This document shows positions 9,812 to 21,900 of a DNA stretch of 64,000 nt, one piece after another. Position numbers and translations under genes: made by a program. The notes beneath the pieces are model-generated. The model did not search any database and was not told where the DNA came from. It worked only from the letters and a program-made list of their open reading frames with translations. The stretch's first letter is position 1. Each line of letters opens with the position of its first letter. Source of the stretch: Hysterium pulicare CBS 123377 (taxonomy: Eukaryota; Ascomycota; Dothideomycetes; Hysteriales; Hysteriaceae); the NCBI GenBank assembly GCA_000467715.1, contig AJFK01000597.1, positions 1 to 64,000 of the forward strand. The letters run 5' to 3'.

Positions 9812-10000
9812 TCTCGCTTTCTGTGAAAGCTTTGATTTCTGCAAAAGCTTTAATTTCTGCAAAAGCTTCAATTTCTGTGAAAGTTTTAATTTCTACAAAC
9901 GCTTTGATTTCTACAAAAGCTTTGATTTCTACAAAAGCTTTGGTTTCTGCGAAAGCCTCGATTTCTACGAAAGCTTCAATTTCTACGGAAGCTTCGATTT
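9812..10000. repeat. 18-bp minisatellite, about 10.5 copies
   Basis: Tandem degenerate copies of CTTTGATTTCTACAAAAG run without interruption. Variation is mostly A/G and C/T at a few fixed positions (TCTGCAAAAG, TCTGTGAAAG, TCTACGAAAG). Because 18 is a multiple of three, one frame stays open across it as a six-residue repeat (ALISTK-like), but there is no other sign of coding. Confidence 0.9.
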
Positions 10001-10255
10001 AAAGAAATATACTCCTAATTCCACGTCGGGCCGACACGTCTCGGATCGGCAACCCACCACAAGTTCGTCCGACCGTTGTGATGAGTAATTGTCGGCGAAC
10101 AGCTCCACAATTAGATGTGGAGATGATGGTATCACATTGGTGGAAGATAGACCTCACTCCAATTGTATATCCACTCTTTCCGACGACGAACCGGATTCTA
10201 TATAGCTTGACTGGGCCTTCTTTTGTAAAGAGGTCCTTATTTCTTCGAGGCAAAC

Positions 10256-10342
10256 GTAAACTCCGTTCATGGCAAATGTAAACTCCGTAAAGGTAAATGT
10301 AATCTCCTTTCAAGGCAAATGTAAACTCCGTTCTAGATAAAT
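10256..10342. repeat. 22-bp direct repeat, four copies, upstream of oxidoreductase
   Basis: Four imperfect units of GTAAACTCCGTTCATGGCAAAT (21-22 bp each) lie 96-182 bases before the ATG at 10438. They may be a simple minisatellite or a cluster of promoter sites; sequence alone cannot separate these. Confidence 0.75.
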
Positions 10343-10437
10343 TCTCAGCATTCGCTTCTTCTGATAAAAGCCTCATTTTTATACATTCTCCTAAGACCCC
10401 AAATCGACGCTCCATTTTCTGAACCTTGTCCACCACC

Positions 10438-11572
10438 ATGGTACCTCCCTACAACGTCGCAATAATAGGCTACGGCCTCTCCGCAAAAATCTTCCACATC
10501 CCCTTCCTCTACACCCCAACCTACAGACTCTACGGTATCGTCCAAAGAACCCCGAACCCAGAAAAGGATCCCTCAAAAGACCACCCGGGAACTAAAGTCT
10601 GGCGGACATCCCCAGAAGCCTTCTCCGACCCGCAAGTAGACATCGTCATCATCACCACAATCGCCGACTCCCACTTCGACCTCACCAAAGCCGCACTCGA
10701 AGCAGGCAACCACGTGATCGTCGAAAAGCCTTTCGTCCCTACGAGCGCCCAAGCCGAGGAACTGTGTAAGATTGCGGCGAAGAGCGGGAAGAAGCTAGCT
10801 GTGTATCAGAACCGGCGCTTCGATGCCGATTACCTGACCGTCTCGAAACTGATCAAGGAAGGGACGCTGGGCAGGATTGTGGAGTTCGAGACGCATTTTG
10901 ATCGACACTCTCCCCAAAACCCGGGAACGTGGAAACAGAAGGATATTCCGGGCGTGGGGCAGATTTATGATCTGGGGACGCATTTGTTGGATCAGGCTGT
11001 TCATTTGTTTGGGCTTCCGGAACGCGTTACGGCTTTAATTGGGAATCAGAGGGATGGGAAGATAATTGGTGGGGAAAGGGTTAAGGGAGGCCATGATTCT
11101 TTTACTGTGTTGTTGCATTATAAAGATGGGTTGCTAGTCACTGCGAAAGCAGCATGTCTCAGCCCTGAGAGCGAGCAGTTGAGGTTCTGGGTTCGAGGGG
11201 ACAAAGCAAGTTTCAGAAAGTGCCATCTTGATGTGCAGGAAGAACAGATGTTACAAGGGCTAAGACCCGGGGACAAAGGGTTTGCTGTCTATCCTGCAGA
11301 ACATCATGGTGAGTTCGGATCTTCACTGTACTGTGGAGCTCACTGATGATCCGAATGCAGGTACTTTGACTATATGGACGGGTGGAGAGGCAAAGAGCTC
11401 CACATACCCTACGCTAGATTCTGTCACATACAAGGAGTTCTACCGCTACTTTGCTGACGCACTTGAAGGGAAGGGAGAAGTTCCCGTCACTGCAGAACAA
11501 GCGACACAGGTGATAAGGTTGATCGAAAAGGCGATGGAGAGCTCAAAGACATGGCAGTCTATTAAAGTGTAG
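10438..11572 (+). CDS. Gfo/Idh/MocA-family NAD(P)-dependent oxidoreductase
   Basis: Two exons, 10438-11308 and 11361-11572, give 360 residues. The 52-bp intron 11309-11360 (GTGAGT, CTGAT branch, GCAG) joins EHH to GTLTIW in frame. The start has a strong context, CCACCATGG. The N-terminal Rossmann fold shows VAIIGYGLSAKIFHIPF (GxGxxA type), VEKPF holds the family's conserved EKP lysine, and GQIYDLGTHLLDQAVHLFG carries the Asp/His of the C-terminal substrate domain. Members oxidise or reduce sugars, inositols and related polyols. The closest architecture I recall is bacterial YdgJ-like and cytosolic fungal homologues, but substrate cannot be read from sequence. No targeting signal is seen, so it is probably cytosolic. 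Confidence 0.9.
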
Positions 11573-11679
11573 GAGCATCAGTTTTGTTATTACAGATAAT
11601 GAAACAAGAGGAGACGAGAGCCAATCTACAAAGTCAATACTAAATCCACCGATACGTCTCCGTATCATCATTATGCCAT

Positions 11680-12718
11680 TCACTCCCGAACCCTCAAAAC
11701 AACCTTCCCCCTCGCATGCCCCGTCCCCGTCTTCTTAAAAGCCTCCCCAAACTCCTCCAATCTCTACACACTATCCACGAAAGTCCTTACCAGCTCCGTT
11801 TCAATAAACCCGCCAATCATACCCAACTGTTCCCCCCTACTCTCCATAATAAAAAACCCACTCCTAACACCCCTCGGCTTCCCTCCGTCCGATTCCCTAA
11901 ACCCAGGCACTATACTCACAAAAGCACCCTCCTCCTTAACAACCGCCCAAGCATCTTCCATACTTTCCCCCCCCGGCACAATCAAACACGACATCGAATT
12001 TCCTCGCCCCATCGCCCACAACCCAATCTGCAATACTCGTCTTCGTATAATCAACCACGGCATTAGCACCAAGACCCAAGACGAACTCTCCGTTCCGAGC
12101 AGAAGCGGTACCGACGACATAGCAACCAGCCAACTTCGCGAACTGGACCGCGAAAATTCCCACACCGCCACTCGCAACTAGGATCAAGACTCTCTTTCCA
12201 CGATTCCCCTCTCCACCCTCAACTTTAATCTTTCCATCAGCGCCCAGAACAGGCGGAGAAAGCACATCCCCAGCCTGCTCAAACAACCCCTGCCAAGCCG
12301 TCTCCGCACTCATAGGATCAGTAGCCGCTTCTACAACCCCCAACGCCCCCGGCCTCACCGCCGCCTCACTCGGCAAAATCGTCGCATACTCCCTCGCGCA
12401 TCCCTCTCGATTCGCCATCACTCTTCCATAAACTTCATCACCCGGTTTGAAAGGCGAGCCGGGGACGGATGTCAGGATCGTGCCGCAGACGTCGTAGGTT
12501 GGGATTTGGACCTCAGGCCAGTTGATGAACGGCCCTCAGGTTAGTTCGCCGTTTGTTATGGCGGCTGTGTGGACGGGGAGGAGGTGTTCGGTTGGGGGTT
12601 GGGAGAGGTGAGGTTGGGGAAGGGGGTGCGTGGGGGAGAGGGAGATGGTGAGGGTTTTTGTGTTGAAGAGGAGGGATTTTTGGGTTGAGGGGAGGGAGGT
12701 TGGAGTTGGGGAGGTCAT
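11680..12718 (-). pseudogene. Decayed zinc-type alcohol dehydrogenase / quinone reductase-like gene
   Basis: Medium-chain dehydrogenase/reductase family member, about 345 residues when the frames are followed. Recognisable parts in order: GroES-like fold (VPGSPFKPGDEVYGRV), a cofactor-binding stretch ILVASGGVGIFAVQFAKLAG, NAVVDYTK, FDVVFDCAGG, and a C-terminal EAFKKTGTGHARGKVVLRV tail. Three lesions are visible: an in-frame TGA at 12536-12538, a frame change at a run of eight C on the + strand (11967-11974), and an in-frame TAG at 11764-11766. The homopolymer lesion alone could be a sequencing error, but three together argue for a pseudogene. The gene converges on the oxidoreductase upstream of it. 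I see no intron that would remove the stops. Confidence 0.8.
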
Positions 12719-13378
12719 ATTTTGTTGGAGGGATTGGGATGGTATGGGAGAGATGTTTGGAGTGGTGTTTGTGCGGGGTTATGACGCTTTGAGGTGTAGA
12801 GTTGGGATGAGAACTAGGTAGTCCATGGAAGACATCGAGACCTTTATATAGAAAAACAAGAAAACAATGGCTTGGAAGCAGAACAGTTGCGTAACAAGAT
12901 CTCTTAGACTTCTCTTCTCCAAAGCAACCCGGTTTCCTCGTTGCTCCATACGATGCTGAGACGAGCCCTCACCGGACACCCGTAAAGGAGGCATGAGTCA
13001 GCACACAAAATTAAACAAATGCATGAATAACGACATGGCGTTGAAGGCAAGGAAACAAGCAACTTGCCAATTACAGATATCAAAACTCCATGAAGTACCG
13101 GCGACGGAAATTCGAGACAACAGCGCCGGGCAAAATAAGCCCGACTCGAGGGGTCAATGTTGCGCGTGGACGGTGACTCAGCGAGCCGCATGAAGCCAAG
13201 ACGAAGAGTTTCCGCTCCGGAGTCTGGGCGAAACATTCACTTCCGCGGAAAAGGGTCGATCGGATGGACCTACCAAACTAGGTTTCGAACTGTATTGAAT
13301 TCCTCATATAGCAGATTCTGAACCTGCGCAGCCCAATCTATCTAGCCAACTAACGCGCCATACTGTACACACAGCTGA
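12719..13378. other. Intergenic region
   Basis: Upstream flank of the decayed dehydrogenase and downstream flank of NUP192. No gene, tRNA or repeat seen; short frames here have no recognisable features. Confidence 0.5.
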
Positions 13379-16300
13379 TTAAGAAAATAGATTCGGCGAC
13401 GCTTTTCGAAAAGTTGACTTTTCTTCGTACTGCTTTTCATCAGCTCTGATCCCTACTTCCAATACAGCATGATCGCATACCTCCAAGAACCCTGTGCTAT
13501 GCGCTAACAACGCGAAACAATCCACCAAGTCGCTCAAATCGGCGCCAATATCCTGAAGTCCTCCTACATTTATATTCCGTTTGAATATCGCAACCATGCT
13601 GTGTCGATTCTCCTTCAGAAACTCCCTCGCCTGGAAGATCGTCTGCTCGTTTTGGTCGCCGCGAGAGAGGACGGCGGAGTTGATTACGCGGAGGACGGCG
13701 AGCATTAGTTCGAAATACTTCTTGAGAGCGTCGGGATTCTCAAACTCTGGTGAGAAGAAGGTCAGTATTTTAGGTGTAGCTATGATAGGAGTAACTCACC
13801 AAGACCAATATCTGGATCTGCAGAGAATATCTGTGAATCGCGTATTGATTGGAAAAGACCGGCATTGACGACATGGGCGGCCCCGCTTTGCTTTTGGCAT
13901 ATTCGAAGCAGAAGGGCGAGGCTCGCATCGTAATACGAAAGAAGAATGGGTATGTCTACGCATGTGTTAGCACTGGAGTTTCAAGAGAGGTTATGCAACT
14001 CACTCGATGCGGAGGCAGCTCTCAACTCAGAAGGAATCAGTTTTATGTTGTCCACAAGGACTGCGACGAAATTCAGCCTAATGAAGGCGTCCAGTATATA
14101 TTTCGACTCCTGGCGGCTGGTGAGCGCGACAAAAGCATCCAGGAGTAAGAGCGCTGAGACTTTACACGTCCCTTGACCAGCGTACGCATCGTCGGTAATA
14201 ACCTCGATTAGATGATCGCCGCAATTCTTAATCGTTCGTAGAGTGTGACGTCCCAAGACTGAGTCTTTGGAGGCTTTTCTCGAAGTGCCTTGGAGATAAC
14301 GGTAAGATATTTGGTAACAATATTCTCGAAGCTCAGGAGTTGTTACAGGGCAGAATATCCCCATTAGAGCAGCACGGAAGAGCTGAGAAAGTCTATCGTT
14401 GCCAAAGTCTCCGGTCCTTGTTTTCTCGAACGAAGTCGACTCGAAGTCGAGTTTCTGGATAAGAGTTTCGGCGAGGCCGGCAAGCTCAATTGCCATGAAG
14501 AGGTTGTCTGTGTACGAATTTTCGAGTTTCGGAAGAATGACCTGAAGAGTTTGAAGGACGAAAGCTGTCTTAGTAGCGGTATCGAAGTCGCAACTTTGGA
14601 TGGCAATCGTTACTAGCTGGGACCAAGTTCTAAGGTCCTCTTTTAGATCATGAAGAAGCGTTGAAATTTGGTTACTGGCGTAGAACCAAAATAACAATGT
14701 CGTTGCCTGGGACTGGACTTTCTCCTCTACTGCTAGGTCGTTGACTATACCGCTCTTCTTCATCTCTTTAATTCGAAGAATAAATATCTGCTCGACCAAT
14801 GGGATCTCATACAGCTGTAGGCCATTTTTCTCCTGCTTACAAATGTCGAAGTCGAAACCATTGGTGAGCTGGTGAGCAGGTAACGAGCCAGTGTCACTTA
14901 TTTCTAATTCGACGAAGTCAAAAAGGTCGAATATTGTTGGATTCGGGGTTTGGTCGCCGCCAGGGAAGATCGTGGTGCCAAGTAATGTTGACTGGATTCG
15001 AGACTTGAGAGTAGGCATTCCCTCTTTGACAGTTACGCGTAATTCTCTGGTTATGTAATCGTAGAAGGCAGATCTCTGCTGAAGAAAGTTCTGGAGTGCA
15101 AATGAGGAGTCCGTGTAATAGAATTTAAGAAGCTTTATGTCGTTTCCTTTCTCTGCATTGGCTGCATCCAGAAGGGATACTTTATCCCAACGGGTGTTCG
15201 CATCTATGAGGGGCAAATTCAAGGCTTGAATAAAAAGAAGGTCATTGTCTCGAAGCTCGTTCATCACGATAGTACTGGTAAGAGGAGAGGTCCATAATTT
15301 CCTCAGTATTTCCCAGCACTGACGCTTCAAACTTGACTTCCAGGAGACAAATGTCCCTTCGTCCGTGTTCGTGTCCGGGTACTCCACTGCAAGCTTGAGG
15401 ATTGCATGGAACAAGGAGTTGCTACTCTCCCAGAGACTGCCCTCGGCGATTTGTACCGAGCTGCTCCCGCAGGAAAAGCCGAGTAGAAGGTGGGCAATGG
15501 TTGGTCGTGTCGAAACGACTTCCAAGCAACTATTCAGGAATTCGAGTACTTTGATCTTGACTATGAAGCCAGGAGCTTCTACTCCCACTTCTTGTTCCAT
15601 TTCGTCAATTTGCATGAGACTGAAAAGAGAATGCGCGATTCTTTCGGACTCGTTGTCCTTCTCCAAAATGCCAACAATTCTACTACGGCTGGAGCGTTGA
15701 CCAAATCCAGTAGTAGGAGGAGCGATGAGTTTGCGAGATGATGACAGCTTTTCTAAGAGCTGCAGCGAAGAGACCGTCAATGCTTCATGACCCGTTCCAC
15801 AGTATAATCCCAAGTCGACCACAATCTGGAGGTTGTTCAAAATAGCATCCTCAAACGATGCAAGCGCGGTGTTGGCGACAGGTGAGCGGTGTAAAGAAGA
15901 TTGTAACTTGATCATGGGTCTAACAATGTCAAGATATGTTGCCTGAAGTTTCATAACGAGATTCATGACCTTGATACTCAGCATCAACGAGGATATTAAA
16001 GGAGAAGTTGTTGGGTTGCTGTCAACCTCAAGAATGTCGTGGTGCGAAGCAGCGAACAGGGCCTTTATTACATTGTCGTTGAATAGCCACTCCATTACCC
16101 GTGCGAAAGGATGGAATTGAACGTAGGCGGCCAGTGAGGACGAATCGATCACTGCGTCCACGGGGATATTAGACTTGTTCGCAAAAATTACGAGGTCTTC
16201 GTTGAATGTTTCCAAGCAGGAAACCATGAAGCTGAGACAGTTGGACCTCATAACATACAACTGCAGTGGATCCTGCAACTCAGAACATTTGGACCCGAAT

Positions 16301-18602
16301 ATGCGACCGACCACGAAGTCAACGTATGTTTCAATGCCTGGCATTCTGTGGGAAGAACCAAGGTTTTCAGGAAAAGGAAGAGTATCGTTGAGCCCGGATT
16401 CATCAGGATACGGTTCGACGAGGGATCTTAGAAGGTTAATGGACGCGTTAGACTCATCGTACCCAGCAGACAGAGTGTCCCAGACATCGTGCCGTGAAGG
16501 TGAAGGCACGTTGCTTTGCTTAGCACCTACGATAGATCCGGATGCAGCCCATGTATCAAGCGCGTCCCATATGCCATTTGCCAATGGGACGTTCTTGTTA
16601 GTAAGTAAAGCAGCTACAGCATCAATCGCGGATGCTCGAAGGCGACTTTCAACTTTGTCAGAACACAGTTGGAAGAAAATCCCTACCGCGTTGAGTTCGT
16701 AGCCTAGTATCCAATGCCGTGCCGGTGCGCTTTGTCGACACAGATGTGCGAGTAAACGAAGGTAGCTTTCCAGCATCATAGCGCTTTCAGGTTCGACTAT
16801 CTGATCCGCCGGATTCTGTGGTGTCGGGAAAAGAGCGCCTTGTATTGTTTTTTTAGGTTCCGCAATATTCTTTGCGAATTCCCAGAGCTCGTTGAATATG
16901 TGGTTGTAACTTAAAGAGCTTGTTCTTCGGACCTTGCCGGTAGCTGAAGCACCTTCCTCCAACAGAAATTGATGCGCAGCATCAGAGCATTCGTCTCCTG
17001 TTGATAGTGATCTGAGCATCTCGCAGAACGCAGCAATGCGGGGTGTAGGTTGACGCTTTGCAGCCCATTGGAGAAAGCCATAAAGGTTCCCATCCTTGTC
17101 TGCCCAAAAATCCTGAGCAGCTTCAGGGAACCCATCGTAAGCGTATGCTATTATTATCAGAAATCTCTCGAGATGCAGTTCGTACTCAACGGGTGAGTGT
17201 TGAAATCTTGAATGTAAGAGTTTCCTCTGCTCGTCCTCCTCAACTTTCAATTTTCGCAATGTGTCAGGCATATTTGTGACAAAAGCGTCCACGAATTGCT
17301 GTAGTTGTTCCATAACAAGTACCTGGAAGTATTCCTCCGGTTGAAGTGAATCGGAAGGTAATACGGTGGCATCTTGGAGCAGCAGTGACACCAGGCCGGT
17401 CTTCGCAGGATCATACCAATTATTGGGCCGGATGTCCTGGCTGAAGGAGAGCATGAAATGGAAAGCTCCATCGTTGACGGCTTGCCCAAATGCGGCGGAC
17501 CGTGCATTCGCCTCTTCCTTCAAACTGACATTCTCAAGTTCAGGGCCATGAATGGTGGTGTCAAGATATCGGCCACTGTACTCGGCTAACCACCATACCA
17601 GCGTTGCGGCTTGAAAACTTCTGAGGCCCCAGGTATCATTATCCCTACTTGCGACGATTGATTGGTGGAGAGATCGCGCATCATTCAGAGTGCAATGTCC
17701 CTCGTCAGCACTCACATAAGCTACCAACCCCATCACCATCGGAACGTAATGTAAGGCAATCACATCATGTTTTTCCAGGGATTTGAGTTTCCCCAGAAGC
17801 GACTTGAAGCATTCTACGCTAGCGTAGCCAGGCTTGACCATATACGAACAAATGGCGGAGAGCGATTCGTGTTGTCTTGTAAGGCTGCTTCGTTGGATAT
17901 TGACGATTTCCAATAGGTCCTGCGAAGGGGCTTGTCCTAGGACATGTACACTCTGCATGCGCTCTGCCAGCTGCTGAAGCCATCTCTCGATATCGCCCAT
18001 ACTGGAGAAGCATTTTTGCCAATATCCTGCCGCGTTTACATAGTTTTCTTCCGAGATTCCAAATATCTCATGAACAGCATTCATGAAGCCCACTCTAGGT
18101 TCCGAATCTATTTCTGTAAGGTCCAAATGGATTTTGGTGATTAAGCGCACGCATTCTAGCAGGAATTCCCTTCGTTTATGGAAGCGTATTATGGCGGTAA
18201 TAAGAATGGTCCGGTCGAGATCTTGCGCCTCATGTTGCGCCGCAAGAAAGAGCGCCGCAGACTCAATTTCATCCAGATTCAAGGCATCCGCTATTTCGAT
18301 GGTTTGCTGCTTGAACTCCTCGTTGATCGTGTACTGCTCTTCGCCAATCGTTATTTGCCCTAAAGAGAGAATGGATGTGGTTAGGAACGCTCTGAGGCAT
18401 AATGGTCGAGAGATATACCAGATGATAGGGCCTGTCGGCTTTTGTCATTCTTGCTGGGTTTGTCTAGCAAGGCTTTGAACTCTTGGAGCTTGCTTTCCAA
18501 TCTAGACCAAAGTTTTTCGAGTTTGCGTAATTTCGACTCGCTCAGGGCCAGCAGGTCTCGGTGCAGAGCCTGCAGAGCCTTGAGGCTGTCATTTTCGGCC
18601 AT
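13379..18602 (-). CDS. NUP192: Nucleoporin Nup192 (Nup205 family)
   Basis: Four exons on the minus strand: 18602-18419, 18359-14004, 13955-13800 and 13746-13379, giving 1687 residues, close to the ~1750 usual in filamentous fungi. Nup192 is a large alpha-solenoid scaffold of the inner ring of the nuclear pore complex that binds Nic96, Nup53 and Nup145N. The N-terminus MAENDSLKALQALHRDLLAL and NLDEIESAALFLAAQHE are characteristic. The C-terminal exons give SYYDASLALLLRICQKQSG and FENPDALKKYFELMLAVLRV, which match the family tail. Introns are 18360-18418, 13956-14003 and 13747-13799, all with GT...AG ends and matching phases. Start and first exon were found by family resemblance rather than frame length. 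It is divergent from TEL1 across 367 bp. Confidence 0.95.
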
Positions 18603-18969
18603 GACAGAGTGGACCGGTAGCGGAGCTGGGCATAATGCAGTGAGAGAGGCTTTGTTGTTGTAGCTAAGCAACCACCTAGGTATGTTCGTCGCCGGCAACA
18701 ACGCGAACGTCGACGCGAAAAAGATGGCCCGAACCTTTGCCGACCCCGACATTCACTCCAAGGTCATAGCTTCATTGCTCCTTATATAGCCATTGAGTTC
18801 ATGTTTACCCTCCGGAGACACAATTTTGCGCCCCGCTGTTGATCGCATTCACGCTCTTTTGAAGTCATGATCTGTGGCTGACATTTCTATTCGCAGTGCT
18901 TAAGTACCCTAGAGATGAGCTCTTCCCAGCCTTACCCACCCCAGTCGGAGAGGAACAAGAGCTTCCAGA
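18603..18969. promoter_or_regulatory. Shared divergent promoter of NUP192 and TEL1
   Basis: A 367-base spacer between opposite start codons of two essential-type housekeeping genes. No TATA box near either start and no other gene is visible. Confidence 0.55.
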
Positions 18970-21900
18970 ATGGGTGTAACCAGCATTCAAGATGCGAAAG
19001 GTGACTCTCCTTCACGGCATACCTGTTACAATGCGCTGACCGACATGGCAGTCCTCGTAGCGTCCACAAAAGTCACAGATCGAACAAATGGCCTACGGGA
19101 TTTGATTCACATTTTCAAACATAACCGAGGGAAACCCAGTTTGGAGAACTTGGGGAACAAAGCCTACTTTGCATTGTGCGAGACTATCTTCCAATGCACG
19201 ACGGACGAGCGATCGGCTTGGCTCCGCAGCAAGACCAAATCCGGAAAAACCGCTGCCCTCCTCCCACTCTGCGCCTCCGCTCTTCGCCAGGTTGTCATAT
19301 CTGGTGTGCGTACGTTCAAGAACCCGACCGTGGAAGCCATACTGGATCATATTGTGGATACGTTGCCCGCAAAAGGCGGCGGTTTTATCAAACCTCTCAT
19401 AGAAGACTTTCCCAAAGCATTGAGGGCTCTGTTAGAGTACCAGCCGAACGTCGAACGGCTTTCGAAAGAGTACTGGGATGCCGCTGTGGATTTCTGCATT
19501 GAATCTCTCTCTGAAATATTATCAGACTCTGACCCTCTTCCAGAAAACAGTTTGCAGAGCAATGGCCTTTCGTCTGGTCGTATGGCCCATGGTTCTCGCG
19601 ATGGAACGCCGAAACCCAGTCCACGAGAATCGTCGAGCAAGGATAGACAGCTTCCTGAGGATTTAGCTCACGCGGCAGAAGATCTCGTGATTTGTCTTCA
19701 GTTTCTCGCACAAGTATCGAATGCTCCTGTCCTAGATAAAGCCGAGCAAATCCTCGCGGCTTCATTGGCATTTCTACATCGAAAGATTAGCCGGGGTCAT
19801 TCGGCAGCATTCATGGCCATCAACTCAGTCCTTGCCAGAACAGCGATTGATTCCGTTCAGCTTACCAAAAAAACTATTCAAAGCTTGCTCCCTTTGATCA
19901 AAGCTTTGTGGGTGGACGCAACCCTTAGGGAAGAAATGCTGATTACATTGATCTATACTGAGGCGCACATTCGTGACTTGATGACGAATAAGAAGGGAGA
20001 GGGTACAGAATTTGCGCTTGGGGCTCTCATTGATACCATATACGCAGACTATCGTAGACGTCAAGAAACGTCGGCGCTTCAGTACCTTGAAGACCATCAT
20101 CTCTGCTTTCGATATATAGGCGGATCTCACGAGGAATCCCATCCATTAAACACTTATGCTTTCTCGCTGGGCACAGGAAATGTTCGCTGTGAAGGCCTGT
20201 GGGCGACCGTGTCCGTCATTGCCCACTTTTCTTTCATCCTTGATTCCAGGAAGCGTAAAAACTCTACTGACCGTGAGAATGGGGACGCGATTCCAATGAA
20301 AAGACTGCGCATTAGCAACCTGTTCCAGGAGTATCTCCGGGATGTTTCGGAACCTCGATCAAATGCAAAGCGAGCAGCGCTGCAGGTGATAGCTTTCATG
20401 GTTCAGGAAGGTCCCATGGACAAGGAAGATATACAGTACACTATTGAGAAGTTGACGACTTACATCACGGATGAGAACCCGATACATTCAACATGGGCAT
20501 TGATAGGGCTTGCAGCGTACGTATCGCACATCTCGAGAATGTGTTCTGATTCTGACTCATTTATAGCACGGCTTTTCAATTATCTGCCAAATGTCCAGGG
20601 TTGGTTCCTTTTTGGACTTCTGCCTGGCAGAGCGCATCTCGTGTTATCACATCGGTATCTTGTTCTAGGGCTGCGTGCCACCTCATGGATGTTATTCTTC
20701 GATTGAATATCATTCCTTTCTCAACCATATCTGAAACGGTCCAAACGATGCTATTATCAATAGAACTCAGCGGACCTGCACTTCTGACCGATGCCAGCTC
20801 TGCTTTACTTGGAACACTCGTTCGCGAGAAGACTGCAGAGAATCCAACATACTTCAATCAAACAGCCGATCGAATCTTATATTGGTTTCAGAGTAAATGG
20901 ACTCCAGGTATTGCTCCCTCTCTAACAGTCAGTTTCTTGAGCGTTGATTTGCTATCTAGGTTTGTTTGCGGAAAGAGAGTACTCCTCCCTCAACACCCAG
21001 CACTGTAATGCTCGTGATACATTGCGCTTGGTATCTTGTTGCATTGACCGGCCGCTTCCATTCTTCAAAGCTTCGCCTTATATGGTTTTGGGGTCTGTAG
21101 CCCAAGCAAATGTCTATATACATAGGCATAGGCATCTAATTCGGTATCTTCTCCTTGCAAGTGAAAGCCCGGTCTTTCAGCAAGAGATGGAGGACGGTTA
21201 TCTTCCACGAGACCCAGAAACGACTGAACGCCATCACACAGCCTTAGAAAACAAAGTTCTGGAGTTCTGTACTGCCGAGTTAGACAAGGCGAGGCAACGG
21301 TGGAGGGAGTGGTCAAGGGAGAGTTCGCACAACATCACATCCGATATGATACGCATCATAACAAATACTTGCTTTTTCACGTCGAGTCTTGTTTCCATTG
21401 CAGACGTCTCAAATCCTCGTGTTGGCAAGCTAGAATCCGCTCTTGAAGGTCTCAGCCAGTCGTTTACTACTTTTCTTTCAAGACGAGAGGTTGACCAGTA
21501 CAAAATAGACGCAGTGCTCGAAGTTTGTACTCAAAATCTGCCAGATATTCGTCACATACGATCTCTGAAGCAAAAGACAATCGAAGAAGCAGGTCTCTGG
21601 GTGCTTCCACCTCAATTGACTAAAGCATTGGAAGACAGGAGAGCAACAAAGGAGTCCTTTTACGCCGACGATGAAGATTTCATGGACATTGATGATGGCC
21701 CAGAATCTCAGATGACCAGTGGTGCATTCAATCCTGAAATAGATGTGCCCAGGCACAACATTGTTGCGGCATCGAATCCGACTTCATTACGCTCGTGTTG
21801 TTCCGCGTATCTTCACCTTATCTCATCTATTATCGACTTATCTCCAGATGAACAACACGGCTACGACATACCCTCCAGCTTCATTGACTATTTGGTCTCT

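Noticed and set aside
9712-10002. Open frame of 96 codons across the 18-bp repeat
   Set aside because: Most of the frame is the minisatellite itself; openness follows from a unit length divisible by three.
12630-12821. 63-codon G/V/E-rich frame
   Set aside because: Antisense to the decayed dehydrogenase and composed of its skewed base content.
13260-13310. Sequence GGTTTCGAACTG resembling a tRNA T-arm
   Set aside because: It carries an extra base and has no matching acceptor or anticodon arm nearby.
20517-20959. Apparent frame breaks within TEL1
   Set aside because: Two short introns (20517-20566 and 20908-20959) explain them fully.
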